From Trametopsis cervina (taxonomy: Eukaryota > Basidiomycota > Agaricomycetes > Polyporales > Irpicaceae): a stretch of 64,000 nt of DNA. Where the stretch lies: assembly GCA_022385755.1 (NCBI GenBank), contig MU278376.1, positions 242,329-306,328 on the forward strand. Reading direction: 5' to 3'. Positions 42,225 to 54,055 of the stretch are shown here, piece after piece (positions within the stretch are counted from its first letter, which is position 1; the number at the start of each line of letters is the position of its first letter). The notes below the pieces were generated by a model, which saw nothing but the letters and a program-made list of their open reading frames with translations, was not told the origin of the DNA and did not search any database. The translations under genes were made by a program, and so were the position numbers.

Positions 42225-44321
42225 CGACGCACTAGCGATGCCGGAATGTAGTTCCTGACAAGATTAGAGCACTATCGTAAGCTCTACTATCTGAGTCCAG
42301 CTGTGATACCACACTCACCTATCCGAACGTCGACAGTCTCGACACTCTTGCGCGAAGTGCAAAGGTTCCACGTAAAGCCTCTTGAGCGAGTTGCAGTGGA
42401 TGTACAGCAAGAGACCTTCAGCTGCGCCTCGAAAACATGCAGTACCAGCGTTTCTCACGTCGTGTATTTGGCGGAGAAGCAAGGGTGTAAACAGATGTCC
42501 ACCAATATATGATTCAGTTCACATATGGAACGTTGATGGCGGGTGCATGCATTGTATTAGACGCCTTATTGATTTCGCGCAGCCCAAAATGTCTGCCCCC
42601 AGTAGACAAGTACCAAGGTATCAATCTGCTTGGGTGTAGTTACCTCTTTGGAGTGTGAAACTACCTCATCGTGTCGGCACATTCGAATGGTACCAAGTCA
42701 GTACGAATCTAATTTTACTACTTCCCGTAGGGACCCGACTCCGGTTGTTGAGCGCACTCACCCGGAGCTTGAGCAGAGTAACTGAAATATATTGCCGAGG
42801 GGGCCAGTAGTATTGAACACACATGAGTTACTGGGGTCAAAGGAATCAAAATGACCACGCAGAGTAAGCCGTTGAGTGGGACGGCGAATCTAGAAGCAAC
42901 ATTTGTCCAACCGCTATAAGGAGATCGACGTGAAACATTGCACTTGCACAGCTCGCTCGAGAGTTATTTATTGAGGGAGATAAACGTGAGGCTTTTACCT
43001 TCCCAGCTAACTTCTAGAACGATCATGTGTAAGCTTGAGCGACCATGGTTGTTCCTACAAGGCTCAAATAACAGGATAACTCTGGTAGCACTTGCGTTCA
43101 CTATGAGAACTTCGAAATCCAGCGGCCTGGGTTTACGGTGAGACTGAACCCTACGAAGGACACAATTCTGGAACAAAGACCCACGTATAGCCACCATAGC
43201 CTGCCCAGGACCTACTCAGTCCATTCAATCACGCCGCGTACACATTACTTGGTGCCTCGTCCCCTCACATTTGTTCGACCCTCTGCGTCAATCTCAATTG
43301 GCGCAAAGGCAGAGATGATCTCCGGACAAGGAATAGATATGTATCCGTTCAGAGGGAGGAGTGGCGCACCGAGCAGCAAAGGCAAAGAGGCCAAACGAGC
43401 AGAAACTGTGGTAGACGGCCCCGTGTCCAACATATTCTTCCACTCTTCGTCCAATGCGTCCACTGGGATCCGTCGTCGAAATATGGGCACGAAATTCGAT
43501 TTGATTGACCCATGTAATGGTAGGATCCGGTTGTGGTTTCCGAGACAGCCCCTCCGACACGACCTGCCACAATGAGGTTCTATCCACCGTGCAACGAAAC
43601 TCGTTGCTCTGCTATGAGCGTCCTCAAGCGCGCTTCGAATGCTTGCAGGGTATGTATGGACTCCGAAAGAGCAAAACAAAGATTGCTGGCTGTTGCTGGT
43701 CATGGTGAAGTGAGGGATTTCGATAGCACAGCACTTAGCACAACGAGGCTGAGCGGAGACGCGTCTCCAGATGCGTCACGTGACACGCAGCCCTCCAATC
43801 GGTTCTATTTCCAGATCATCTCGTCATGTTTCGCTCCAGGTTCGACTCATCAGCGCACAAACCAGCCCTTTCGAGTTACAAGCTGCTACAATTTTTTCCA
43901 CCGGAATTGACCACGAAAAATAGCGGAAATAGAAACGTCACACAAACGGGTAGGACATGTAAGGTTCAAACTGAATGTAGTATTGCGCAGACGTCAGTGT
44001 CTGCTTGCGTTACGAAATATATATTCAGGTCTTACTCGGCCTGGCGACGTGCATTACGTATCGCTCAGTATGTCTGCGCACATCCCGTTCAAGTTGCGAT
44101 CGGATACGTACCATAATCGTACGCTTGCCTGCTCGCCGCCATAGGCCTATGATCAGTGCTGCTGATCCGTGTCGCAGTCACTATCGGTGGCGATCTCCGA
44201 ACCGTGATATGAGCAGCCTTTAAGCTTAGCGCACAGCTCTGAATCCTCAACTCATCCACCAACCGTCATTAACACACCCTCTTCGTTTCTGTCCTCGCGG
44301 TATCGGACAAGCACATTCACA
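42225..44321. other. 2.1-kb spacer with overlapping frames at 43.25-43.70 kb
   Basis: No firm gene. On the minus strand 43,245-43,703 and 43,294-43,587 are open in two overlapping frames (one with WKNMLDTGPSTTVSARL and PLLPLNGYISIPCPE, the other with PDPTITWVNQIEFRAHIS). This could be a remnant of a frameshifted gene, but I cannot name it. Confidence 0.3.
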
Positions 44322-44887
44322 ATGTCGTGGCAATGTGCGTCTCCTAATCGGTTTGTGGAAGTAGCCTAGATCGAACCAGTTGCTCGTTGCAGCATACGTC
44401 GATACTAACCTTGTTGGCACTGGCAAGATCTCCCAAGCCGCTATCATTGGCCAACAGGGAGGAGTGTGGGCGACTACGCCAGGCTTCACGGTGTGTTGTT
44501 ATGTACATTGGTCTTGTATGTGCGCTCACTAGAATACCTCCCACCCCCCAGCTGTCTCCTGAAGAACAGAAGGCCATTCTGACTGCGCACAAAGACCCTG
44601 GTGCTGTTCAAGCAAGCGGCATTCGATTGGCCGGCCAGAAATACTTCACACTTCAAGCTAACGAGCGTAGTATCTACGGCAAGAAGGCAGTACGTACTCG
44701 ATGCGACCGTGGGTATCGTACGCCATGCTGATCGTGAGATGTCTGTTTTGAACAGGCTGATGGCTGCTTGCTGGTGAAAACCAAGCAAGCCATCCTTGTC
44801 GCGGTATACGTAGCCCCTTGGCAGGCCCCAGAAGTGACTCCGATTGTTGAGGGTCTTGCGGATTATCTCATCGGTGTCGGGTATTAG
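44322..44887 (+). CDS. profilin
   Basis: Actin-monomer binding protein that delivers ATP-actin to formins and binds poly-proline and phosphoinositides. Exons 44,322-44,334, 44,393-44,490, 44,552-44,689 and 44,756-44,887 total 381 nt, 126 residues, the normal profilin length. The N-terminus MSWQ plus YVDTNLVGTGKISQAAIIGQQGGVWATTPGF is the profilin signature. TLSPEEQKAIL, GQKYFTLQANERSIYGKK and the end VEGLADYLIGVGY complete it. The very short first exon of 13 nt is a common feature of fungal profilin genes. There is one gene in the window. Confidence 0.95.
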
Positions 44888-45283
44888 TCAAGTACGGTTC
44901 GCAACAGGGCACGGACGCTCGAAAGCAGGTGTAATATTACTAAACTACGGCAGAGAGACCTGGTTAGAATCGCATGTATCGCGACACAGGCTCCTGGGCA
45001 AGATAACTCGCTGAAATGATACGTTTTCCACGCACTGATACTTGTGAGTCTCACGCCACCGCATTTAGTTGTCTGTGGTTTTGTGCTTGCGCTCTGGCGA
45101 TCTGTCAATGGACTACGCTAGAGAGCTTAGCCTAGATGAAGCTGAGTACGAGCATTGAATTTCTAAAGCGATGACGATACACAGTTCGTCGATGCGTTAT
45201 CAAATGGTGCAAAGGTCACAGTTATGGGATGCGCCGAATGGTCCGCAGTCAGTACACGAGATCAAAATTTCAAACATACGCCA
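44888..45283. other. tail-to-tail spacer, profilin / MYND2
   Basis: Facing 3' ends of two convergent genes; nothing else seen. Confidence 0.5.
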
Positions 45284-47247
45284 TCACAGAGCACGGCGAC
45301 ATAGCTCGCGATGCCCTCCTACCTGCCAGTCTCTAAACGTGATGTGGCGAGCATCAGCATCACTGAATGAAAACGGAGGATGCAGGAACACTCACTGTGT
45401 TTGACATTTAGAGTCGCAATAGAACACGCACCAACACCCTTTGCACACCCTTAGACCATGAGTCGGTCTGAGTATGCACAGGCATTGCGCCCAATTACAT
45501 GCTCTTCTCGAAGATGGAGTTCGGCTCTGCTTTACAAGTTCACCCCAAGGTGTCGGGTTCCGCACGTCTCGGATGACAGACGAAAGGGTACATGCTTTCC
45601 CGAGCTGCTGCCATACAGTGACTATGTGTCCCCACATCTGCTGAGTCCCGGGATTCCGTTTAAGTTCTTCCAGTATCAGCAATGTGGGGTGCCACACAGA
45701 ACGCGTGATGTTGATTGTGCTCCGCAGAAGTGCAGCCTCGGAGCGGCGTGACACGAGTCTCAATGTGGTTATGGTGTCGCGATAGAGAGCGACGGGACGG
45801 AGGAGGGCAGCTTTTTGTACATTTAAGTTACATATTGTTTCATGACGTGCGCGGTACTTACATATAAAGTCCGGTGATGCTAGATATGCCGAAGCAGGAA
45901 TCTGGATGAGACGAGCAAAGAGTTGGATCAACTTGAGACGATGAGCCTCTTCAAGAAATTCTATCGCAGCTTCATAAGTCATGTTGCTCTGAATTGCAGA
46001 GTTCAGAAGGTTCGCTCTTGTAAACCTAGAAAACGTAGCCTGTTGTTAGTAGATCTTGGGCGTATGGGAGAATGTGATGGCCCGGTATTCACGAGAGCAG
46101 GTAGAAGCTACACTTGAATATATTGTATCCTACGTCCTCCGGGAGGCTTCCTGAGCAGAACTGCCGTTGACAAGCTCCAGAGCAACCCTCGCGCAACCGC
46201 CCATGAAGCGCAGGCGGGAGAGGGTTCAAAATCTTCGGACATGCGATACACATTTCACGAAAGGCGTCCAAATAGGTCATCAGTTGCTCATCTATCACGG
46301 TCGGCTCTGCCAATATTCCGGAAAATTGCTCAACGAAACGTTCCTGATAATTTTCACGAATAATGGCTTCCTCCAGAAAGGTTCGAAGATCCGGCTCGCT
46401 GCCGGAGCCGTCGTCCATGATCGAACCATCATCGTATATGCCCTCCATAATGAGGCGCCACACTTGGTGAGCCACCCAAAAGTCGGTAGTCATGATCCAT
46501 AAATACATCATGAAGTGGTGTAGGCGGCCGCCTGTCAACTTCATAGTGCGTCCACTGCGGATGAGTGTGTTAGTCCGGCAGACAAGATATAGATGAATTT
46601 CGTACTGGCATACAACATGTAAATGGTGGTACGCGCACCCTAGCCGCACCAGGCTATATCCGAGGGCATCACCTTCACCCGAAGGTTGGGAGAGGATAGC
46701 GGGCTTGCGAGACCACAGCATTTCGAAGAGCCCTTGCAATCTCGCAACGAAGGCACCGATGGTAGCGTCACGAGATGCGGCAACCACCCCCACTCGCGCA
46801 TATGCGTCGGTGCAGGCGAGCAAGAAAGCCAGTAGACTGTGCACATAGTTCTGAAGAGTCATCCAAGTTCAGCCGAGAGAATAACTCAGAGGAACCGCGT
46901 ACCTCAGAAGCCTGTCCGTCTATAGCATATATGCTGTCGTCCATCACAATATCGAGCACTACGTCGGGCATTCCTGAGTCTTTGTATGGTGCTGCGAGGC
47001 TTCCTGTCGGTCTATAGGCAGAAATACGCTCGGCGACGAGGGCATGTCCGAATCCGTGGCGCACATCTTGGATCAGTGTGAACCTCCTTGGATCTTTGGT
47101 CTGATGAAACCTTTTCAGCTCTGAAGCCGCGTTCCTGAAATCGTCTATTGTCTCTAGTGTGGCATTATCCCCCCTGCCGATGCCTTCGTCCTGCAAGCTA
47201 TGGGATGATGCCGGAAGAGTACTGCCTGAGGACAAATTTACCTGCAT
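45284..47247 (-). CDS. MYND-type zinc-finger protein 2
   Basis: Paralogue of the MYND protein at 21-23 kb. The N-terminus is MQVNLSSGSTLPASSHSLQDE, then a region with FHQTKDPRRFTLIQDVRHG that aligns with HNSKNPRRFTLIKKLRKAL of MYND3. The middle is helical with many Leu, Trp and Tyr. The finger CNWAQCLCILRPTHGLRVCKGCWCVFYCDSKCQTQ is completed after an intron by DWQVGGHRELC, and the protein stops soon after (RRAL). Function unknown; MYND fingers usually bind proline-rich partners. The ATG at 47,247 is followed at once by a possible donor (CAG/GTAAAT), so an additional upstream exon cannot be excluded. Confidence 0.72.
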
Positions 47248-47818
47248 GCATTATGAGATGAGTAAGTGCGCGTCAATACACTGAAGATATCACCTTCGAC
47301 ACTACCTCCGACATTACCTCCGAGAAAGGAGGCATTCAGGAAAATGGATCGCGATGATGAGGGCAAAAAGCGAATCCAAGGGTTTCGATATGCACGCAAA
47401 GTGACTGTGACAAACCGCATCCGTGACGGTACGCATCCATCGGCAATTTATCTGAGAAAGCCAACGAGACTCCCAAGTCAGTTTGCGCTCGTTGATGGGT
47501 TTGTTAGAACATGAACATACAACCACATGACGATGTAGGGTGCTAGATAGTAGATTGGAGTGTAATGATCTGACTATGGATGCACAAGACTTCCAAGTCA
47601 CAACACAGCACATATTCGAATGATCTTACAGAATGCGCCTCTGCGGCGTAACGTCTTCATTGTTATACAATCGGCGAAGTCAAGCAAGATGTTGAGCGTA
47701 TCGTCATGACTTGGCTGGGCGATGGAATTCGATAATACAATGCTTTACAACAACTATAAGACAACATACAAAACAGCGGTCAATCAAGAACAGAAACGAA
47801 GAACTCAACAGTGACAAA
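47248..47818. other. spacer between MYND2 and the disordered protein gene
   Basis: No gene recognised. It should hold the MYND2 promoter and the 3' end of the next gene. Confidence 0.45.
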
Positions 47819-49039
47819 TCAAAATTCCAAGAAAGACACAACACCGCGATCGACCCCAGGCTCTCCTGGATACCCAACGTGCAAAAAGTTGTCGTCCACG
47901 GCCTCCTTGAAAAGAAGAGACTTAAAACGTCGAAGATCCGATTTGTGAGCAGGACGGTTTGCTCTTTCACTGGCTACGTCGCGCCTGTAGCTGTCAGGAA
48001 AGCATCCAGTATTGTTAGAGGCCGGGACCGTCTGATCACTTGACGCAAATGTTGGAACCACTGGGCTCGACTGCCTCTGTCGCAGGAGCATATCCTTTAT
48101 ACCCGTAGTGAATTTCTGCCGATATGACCTGCTACTAGACGACGAATCGTAAGACGTTGACATGAATTCTGTGTTGACGGGAGTGTGAGGTAACGGGATA
48201 TCTTGTGGAGAGCGAGGACTATGTCCGAATGAAGAAACACTTTCGTTGCGCGAGTGGTGTCCAATTGAACGAAGGGGGTATCGCAGGGTTAGCTCATAAT
48301 CAGCCAATAGGCCTAGAGAAGGTGACGAAGAGCCTGACACGTATCCAGACTCATGGCGGTAGTGCGTAGGAGAGTGTTTGGTTTTCACAGAGTCGATATG
48401 TTCGTCCTGTGCATGGCTCAATCGCGCTGGTGACAGTGAGAGTGGCCGTGGAATAGCTAGCTTGATTATCTGCCCAGCGACCACCTCCAGTTCGTAGAGT
48501 ATGTCGCCGATACCAGAAAGCACGTCGTCGTCCGCCTTGAGGTCTAGGCGCGAATCTTCATTGACATTGTCTTCCGAGATATGCGGTTGTTGAAGAGCAG
48601 GGTGATGGGCAGGCAAGTCAGTCACAGAGTCAGCCGACAGAAAGCCAGATGGCGATTCTAGAGTTGGAAAGTCCTCGTATAATTCACGAACGAACGTCAT
48701 CAGAGAACGGGCGCAGTCCGTGATATTGGCATCTTCTGAGCCGGAAAGTTGGTGCAGAGAGGAGAAGTCCGCGAAAGAAACAGGATTTGACGAGGTTAGA
48801 GAATGAGAGGATGGTGTCGCTTGTCCGCCTGAATCAGCTAGAGCCAGTTTTGACATCTGAGGTGGCCGTATTCGCCAAGTCTGTGGCCCAGATGTTATGT
48901 TTTGAAGAATAGCCGTCCTATGCAATGATAAGTTGAAGACAGAAGAGCGGGAAGTAGAAGAACAATGTTGGAATGGGCCAGCGCAGGGTATGGGAGGACT
49001 ATGGGAGGGTGACAGGGGTGGCTTCACTGAAATAGCCAT
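47819..49039 (-). CDS. single-exon disordered protein, unrecognised
   Basis: A 406-codon uninterrupted frame, unusual in this intron-rich window. MAISVKPPLSPSHSPPIPC opens a Ser/Pro-rich stretch. A more ordered, acidic centre follows (DCARSLMTFVRELYEDFPTL and DDDVLSGIGDILYELEVVAGQIIKLAIP, probably helical). The rest is Ser-rich with many SP and S-x-S sites (HSPRSPQDIPLPHTPVNTEFMSTSYDSSSSSRSY), suggesting phosphorylation. No signal peptide, membrane segment or known domain is visible. The start codon sits inside a 13-bp inverted repeat and is preceded by a seven-codon upstream frame, so translation may be regulated. It lies between two MYND genes. Function unknown. Confidence 0.7.
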   Translation of the reverse strand: MAISVKPPLSPSHSPPIPCAGPFQHCSSTSRSSVFNLSLHRTAILQNITSGPQTWRIRPPQMSKLALADSGGQATPSSHSLTSSNPVSFADFSSLHQLSGSEDANITDCARSLMTFVRELYEDFPTLESPSGFLSADSVTDLPAHHPALQQPHISEDNVNEDSRLDLKADDDVLSGIGDILYELEVVAGQIIKLAIPRPLSLSPARLSHAQDEHIDSVKTKHSPTHYRHESGYVSGSSSPSLGLLADYELTLRYPLRSIGHHSRNESVSSFGHSPRSPQDIPLPHTPVNTEFMSTSYDSSSSSRSYRQKFTTGIKDMLLRQRQSSPVVPTFASSDQTVPASNNTGCFPDSYRRDVASERANRPAHKSDLRRFKSLLFKEAVDDNFLHVGYPGEPGVDRGVVSFLEF

Positions 49040-49072
49040 GCGTGACTACGACACGACGGAGTCACGCATGGC
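49035..49072. promoter_or_regulatory. inverted repeat over the start codon, with a 7-codon uORF
   Basis: gccatgcgtgact (49,035-49,047) and agtcacgcatggc (49,060-49,072) are exact reverse complements around a 12-nt loop. On the minus strand the first arm met carries an ATG opening the frame MRDSVVS followed by TAG; the second arm carries the ATG of the main protein 7 nt later. Confidence 0.6.
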
Positions 49073-49403
49073 CATTATTTCATAATCAGCGTCACGAACG
49101 TTCAGCTTCGGACGAATCAGTGCGTTGTGGCTTCGTGCACGGTTTCTCACACGGCAAGAGGAATATGCGTAAATAGATAGAACTTTAGAGTTAAGTTATA
49201 TTATTATCTAGTAGACTACACACAGGGAGTATCATGAGACGTAATATGAGACGTATTGAAGCAAAGATACACATAGATAGCATGCAACAGTAGGGCGATT
49301 ACAAGAACAAAAAACACTATTAACACCGCGTAGTGATCAAATTAGAACAGAACGTCATTTGTAGTACGGGAAATGTCGTATGATGGATACCGTCGCTTGT
49401 AGA
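49040..49403. other. spacer between disordered protein and MYND3
   Basis: AT-rich near 49,190-49,220. Apart from the inverted repeat, it holds nothing I can name. Confidence 0.45.
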
Positions 49404-51504
49404 TCAATCTGAAGTGTTCCCACCAGCGCAAACGTCGCGATGGCCCCCATCGCTCCAGTCCCTGTCAAAGATGTATCAGTAAAAATATTCACAGCAAAAA
49501 AAACTAAAAGCCATACCGAGTCTGGCAGGCAGTCCCGCAGTAAGCCACCTCGGAGCAGCCTTTGCATACCCTCATCGTATGGGTTGGTGTGTATCGACAC
49601 AGACACTGATTCCAATGGCAGCCTGCAGTCTTCCACCACTTTGCAGAGCGATGACCACCGTCGGACGGAATTTCAGGCGCAGTATCTGGGCTTTCTTCGG
49701 TTTCTAGGTAAGATCTCCATGCTTTTGCTAACCGAGCCCAGTGGCGGACGAATTTCTCGATGTGTTCATCCTCTGCCTTTTCGTCGTTTTCGCGTTCTGG
49801 GAGTGCATTCAGCCTTTCCAGAGTAGGCATCCACACTGAGCAGACAGCGTCCAACAAATCGGGAGCAGGGGGAGCTGTGGTAAAGAACAGCTCGTCAAGA
49901 CGCGCGTCTTGTGCGACGTGACCAGCCAACGGCGTTAGGAGCATCAGCGGAACGCTCATCAGTTCTAAGAGAAGTCATGTCAGCGGTAAACCTGGATAAA
50001 TAGCGGACGTTGCCTGCCACTTACTGAATAGATCAAAGAATCCGGCTTTGGCATGGTACTGGATAGTGTATGCCATGAGCTGGACGATCTTCGGTGCGAT
50101 CCCACCGGAGGCAACTACATCCACGACTCGCGAACCTCCATCCGCCCATGGTAGACGAATGACCTCACTGCATAAACCAACGATCAGCGGATATATCTAT
50201 ATGAAATGGAACATGCCGCACGATAAATTCATCCAGGTCATGTATATAACGCGTAGCTCAGCATTAGTCTCATAACCTGGCAGATATGGGGAGAAGACAT
50301 GTTCCAACTTAGCCTTCCAGCTCTTGCATACTTGTCGCTCGGCGGCGACGCAGAGTCCGCTCGCTAGTTCCTTGTGGAGAGCTTCTGAACGCGGATTCAG
50401 GATTTCAGAGCCATTGAACACCACGAACATGCTGTGGTAGGAGTGCAGGAGTTTCCACAAGACTTCGTCGTGGACATCATGATCCGTAAGCATCGAAACA
50501 AACCTCTCCGTGAGGACGGCGGGAGGGATGGCCAATTCTTGGAAGAAGTGGGACGTCGCCATGCTGACATCAGCACCGTTTGTCGGGGCGTTTGGCTGGA
50601 AGTACTGGCCCATAAAGGCAGCATGGATGATTTCTAGGCCGTATATGCTTTCACGACGGTCCCGAGTATGTGCCCAGCAGTACATCAATACATTGTGGAT
50701 GTGATTGGAGAAAGGCATGTGCCGATAAAGTCTCTCACTGCCGAAGTATAAATCCAATGACTTTTGAAGGAAACGGAGATTACGCACGGTGAAAGCATAA
50801 ACAGCATATAGGCGATACAAGCCAGCCTCATCGTACGTCTAAACACAGAATCCTGCCCGATAGTCTTGTGAAGACGCGTCGGTTCGGCTATTGCCAGGTA
50901 GTCTCTTGGTACCAGGAGCTCTTTTCTCATCCACAAGTTGGTGAAGAGATCATCGACCCGCCTGAAAAGAGGACGCATACCGCCCGCAAGCTGCAGACGT
51001 TCTGCGGCCTGAATATTGCCCACACCCAACGTGAGGCCGAACAGACAGACGGAAAGGGTGCTGAAAATATTACGCAGATACGCCTAAGACATGCCGTTAT
51101 TTAGTCTGATCTGTGAGAAGCGCGTTGCAACATACCTCCTGTATATAGTCACCAGGCTCCAGGAACTCTCTCTCGGAAGCAATGATTAAAAGGGTGTTAG
51201 CCACGATCATCCACCTATCCATGGCCTCCAACGTAGAGGGCCCATCATCAACGGTCTCCAGAACATAATGCAACGCCTTCCTCAATTTCTTGATGAGAGT
51301 GAACCTCCGCGGATTTTTGGAGTTGTGGTTGGCCAAGAGCAGACGGGATATGACAATTTCGTTCTCGCTTGTACCATCTGAGGCGGGTTTCTTTCCGAAG
51401 TCAAACACCAGTTTTTGGAGAGAGGTCATGCGGAGCATAAAGGCCTCGGGCTCCTCCTGGTCATCCGTTTCAAAGCTGCGGCCAAGCGGGGGTGCGTCTC
51501 CCAT
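49404..51504 (-). CDS. MYND-type zinc-finger protein 3
   Basis: Third MYND paralogue. MGDAPPLGRSFETDDQEEPE is an acidic N-terminus; NSKNPRRFTLIKKLRKALHYV matches MYND2. A large helical middle follows (for example SERLYRHMPFSNHIHNVLMYCWAHTRDRRESIYGLEI). The finger CHWNQCLCRYTPTHTMRVCKGCSEVAYCGTACQTR continues across the last intron as DWSDGGHRDVC, giving all eight zinc ligands, and the protein ends GGNTSD. The intron between the sixth and seventh ligands is shared by all three MYND genes, showing common ancestry. Function unknown. Confidence 0.75.
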
Positions 51505-52018
51505 CGTTAGTATGTCGATACGAGTGGGGTGTGGTCGATAGAGGAGTGAAGTTGTAGCGCCAGAGCGTAAGGTGATACAGACAGTGGCTTGGCCTGGAAT
51601 TGTGCCGCTATATACCAGGAGTAAGGAGTATCCCGTGACCTGTCGATGTGGCCATTATGGCCTGAGCTAAATGGTGACCTGGCTATGCACGCAGTCACCG
51701 CCGCGCGTATCGGTGGCGAAGCGCTAATTAATGAGCCATTGCTTGCTTTGTACTAGATAAGAAGACAAAGGAGCTTTCAGTAGTCGTCACAGACAATGCA
51801 CAGAACTCACTGGCTGCAAGTCTGTCGTAGCATATCTGTCTTTGGCTTTGCTTTTGAGGGCGTAAACGAGATTGTTAGGTGAGATGACGCGCTCACACCC
51901 ACGATGAATATTGTTCATCGCAAAGTAAGGACGATCTGCTGCCTTTCCTTCCTACGATTAAACCAGTCCGTCCTGCTTTCGCTAAGTGGGCATTCCCAGG
52001 GCGGAATATCGGCACCCA
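51505..52018. other. MYND3 promoter region
   Basis: No gene seen on either strand. Confidence 0.45.
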
Positions 52019-52458
52019 CTAAGGCCAGAAGGTGGTTGTCAGTGACGTGCACTTCCGTGCGTGTAGGATTCTAACAAGAAATGTAACCTTGTAAGAGATT
52101 GGCATGCTTGACGAAGCGAGTGAAAGCTTACCACATTGTTGCCAGCCATTACTTGGATTGGATATTCCGTGTCCGTTTGTATATGCACGACGGCTTTCGG
52201 TTTGATACAGTACGCAAGTTTGCTCGCCAGCTTTGTTCTTCCGTTGTGTACCATGTCAAGCGAGCATCGCGAATGCCAATAGAGAATCCTTGAACACGCC
52301 GGAGGAAGGCGCGCATTTGGAGGATGCGGCATGCAAGAACGCGAGCAGAAGTTGGGCGAGCTCTGACACCATGACATCATGTGTAATGCCAGCGCTGTGA
52401 TTGGACCATCGTTGTCACTCAACGTCACTTCCCCGCTCATTCTCATCCTTGGCTCCAT
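52019..52458 (-). CDS. possible small two-exon hypothetical protein
   Basis: An open frame starting MEPRMRMSGEVTLSDNDGPIT can be joined by an intron (gtaagc to acaag, just after AGNNV) to a short exon ending RKCTSLTTTFWP, about 125 residues. It is divergent from the hemerythrin gene, with 92 nt between the two start codons. There is no recognised domain. It may be a chance frame in a promoter. Confidence 0.2.
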
Positions 52459-52513
52459 CCACGACTGCTCACCTCAGCCACCGTAGAACATAATGACGAT
52501 GTTTCCAGCACGG

Positions 52514-52522
52514 TATATATAT
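52514..52522 (+). promoter_or_regulatory. TATA box of the hemerythrin-like gene
   Basis: tatatatat, only 29 nt upstream of the first ATG and about 104 nt upstream of the second in-frame ATG. Confidence 0.5.
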
Positions 52523-52550
52523 CTCGTCACTTGCTCAAACTCTGGTCACC

Positions 52551-53442
52551 ATGCTCTCTCGCGTCCGCGTCACTCCATTAACTCGTCGCTTCAAACCTAC
52601 ACGTAACCACATCCTTATACGCGCTATGTCTCAGAAGACCCTATTTCAGGCTATCAAGGAGGATCATGAAGAGGTTAGTCGTGAGAACACTGTAAACGTC
52701 ATTGGTATTGACCGCTAAGTGCCCTGCGTAGATGTACGAATATCACGATCAATACAAGCGTGCATACGAACGCGGTGATGTCGACGCGCAGGCTCGCTGG
52801 GCCAACCAGCTGCGCTGGGAGATTGCTCGTCACGCAGTAGGAGAGGAGATTGTTGTGTATCCCCTTATGGAGAAACACCTCGGTGAGAAGGGCAAGAAGC
52901 TTGCGGACCACGATAGAGAAGAGCATCAGGTGCGTTCGCTTACGTCCTAGCATGAGTTGCGCTGATGAATTTCCACCCTTCAGTCCGTGAAAGAAGAGTT
53001 GTACAAGCTCGAGTCCCTCCAACCTGGCTCATCCGAATTCGACTCACTCCTGAACCGTATGATGGCCTCGCTGCATCACCACAACGACGACGAAGAGATT
53101 GACGACCTACCTCTGCTCGAGCCTGCCATCGGCGAAGCAGCGAGCAAGGAAGCAGCCCAGAGCTTCAAGAAGACAAAGAAGTTTGTACCCACTCGGTATG
53201 TCTTTGTACGTTGGTACTCTGTAGCTTTGACTGACCCAATTGCTTTTACACAAAGAACTCACCCCTCGGCCCCGAATCAACCTCCTTTGGAGACATTTTT
53301 GGGCTTTCTTGCTGCCCCAATCGACAAGCTCAAGGATGCATTTGCGGCCTTCCCGACAGAGGAAGAAAAGGACGCGGCGGAGGAGGAGTTGAAGCACCGT
53401 GATCATGACGCGAAGGCTGGTAGGGCGGCCGCAGGGCACTAG
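52551..53442 (+). CDS. hemerythrin-like (HHE domain) protein
   Basis: Four-helix bundle protein of the hemerythrin HHE group, expected to bind a di-iron centre and sense or buffer oxygen, iron or NO. Exons 52,551-52,673, 52,732-52,929, 52,984-53,195 and 53,256-53,442 total 720 nt, 239 residues. Candidate metal ligands are the His in KEDHEEMYEYHD, ARHAVGEE, MEKHLGE, DHDREEH and SLHHHNDDEE. The first 26 residues, MLSRVRVTPLTRRFKPTRNHILIRAM, are Arg-rich without acidic residues and look like a mitochondrial presequence. The second Met (52,626, MSQKTLFQAI) would give a cytosolic form. The C-terminal 60 residues are a charged tail (TEEEKDAAEEELKHRDHDAKAG) after the bundle. Paralogues in other fungi are uncharacterised. 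Confidence 0.85.
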
Positions 53443-54055
53443 CAGCCTTCTGTCCACGATGAATTCATGTACATTAATTCCAAAGACACATTTCCCTGTT
53501 TTCATTTACTCAAGTGGACTTCGAGTCGACGGCGATCAAATCACGTGCCCGTTACGCCTCAATGCCCAAATGCAGTAATAGGTAACTTGGTGGCGGCGAC
53601 CACCGAATTCCGCCCACCACGAATATCCGACACTCACGCGAAGAATCGGTCGCGGGACGTACTCGCACTCTCCTGTCCAGCTGACGTGCTTGCAAGCTTC
53701 CCTCATATCCACGCTGATGTGAAGGAATCTCTGCTGGTTATACTTCCGGCGGCCGTCAACTCGTGACGGCTTACATCAAACGTGCAAAGGCTACCATGTA
53801 CATTTCTCAATAGCGGAAGCATGAGCATCGCCACTCTCAGATGTGCCGCGCCGCATCATGGGCCTGCGCTGGAAGCTTATTGCTAACATCTCGAAGCGAG
53901 TCTATGGTTAGAAATGATGCATAGCTGTCATCTGCTTCCGCGGCTTTTCCTCGAATATACACTCACCACCGAAAAAGAAGCGTGGTGGAGGAGTACCCGT
54001 ATATATAACCGCCGTAGCATCTGGTTAGTCTTCAGCGCTCGAGCTAAATCCTACA
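53443..54055. other. spacer, rhamnogalacturonase promoter
   Basis: Holds a TATA box at 54,000-54,008 and nothing else recognised. Confidence 0.45.
54000..54008 (+). promoter_or_regulatory. TATA box of the GH28 gene
   Basis: TATATATAA, 48-56 nt upstream of the start codon. Confidence 0.6.
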
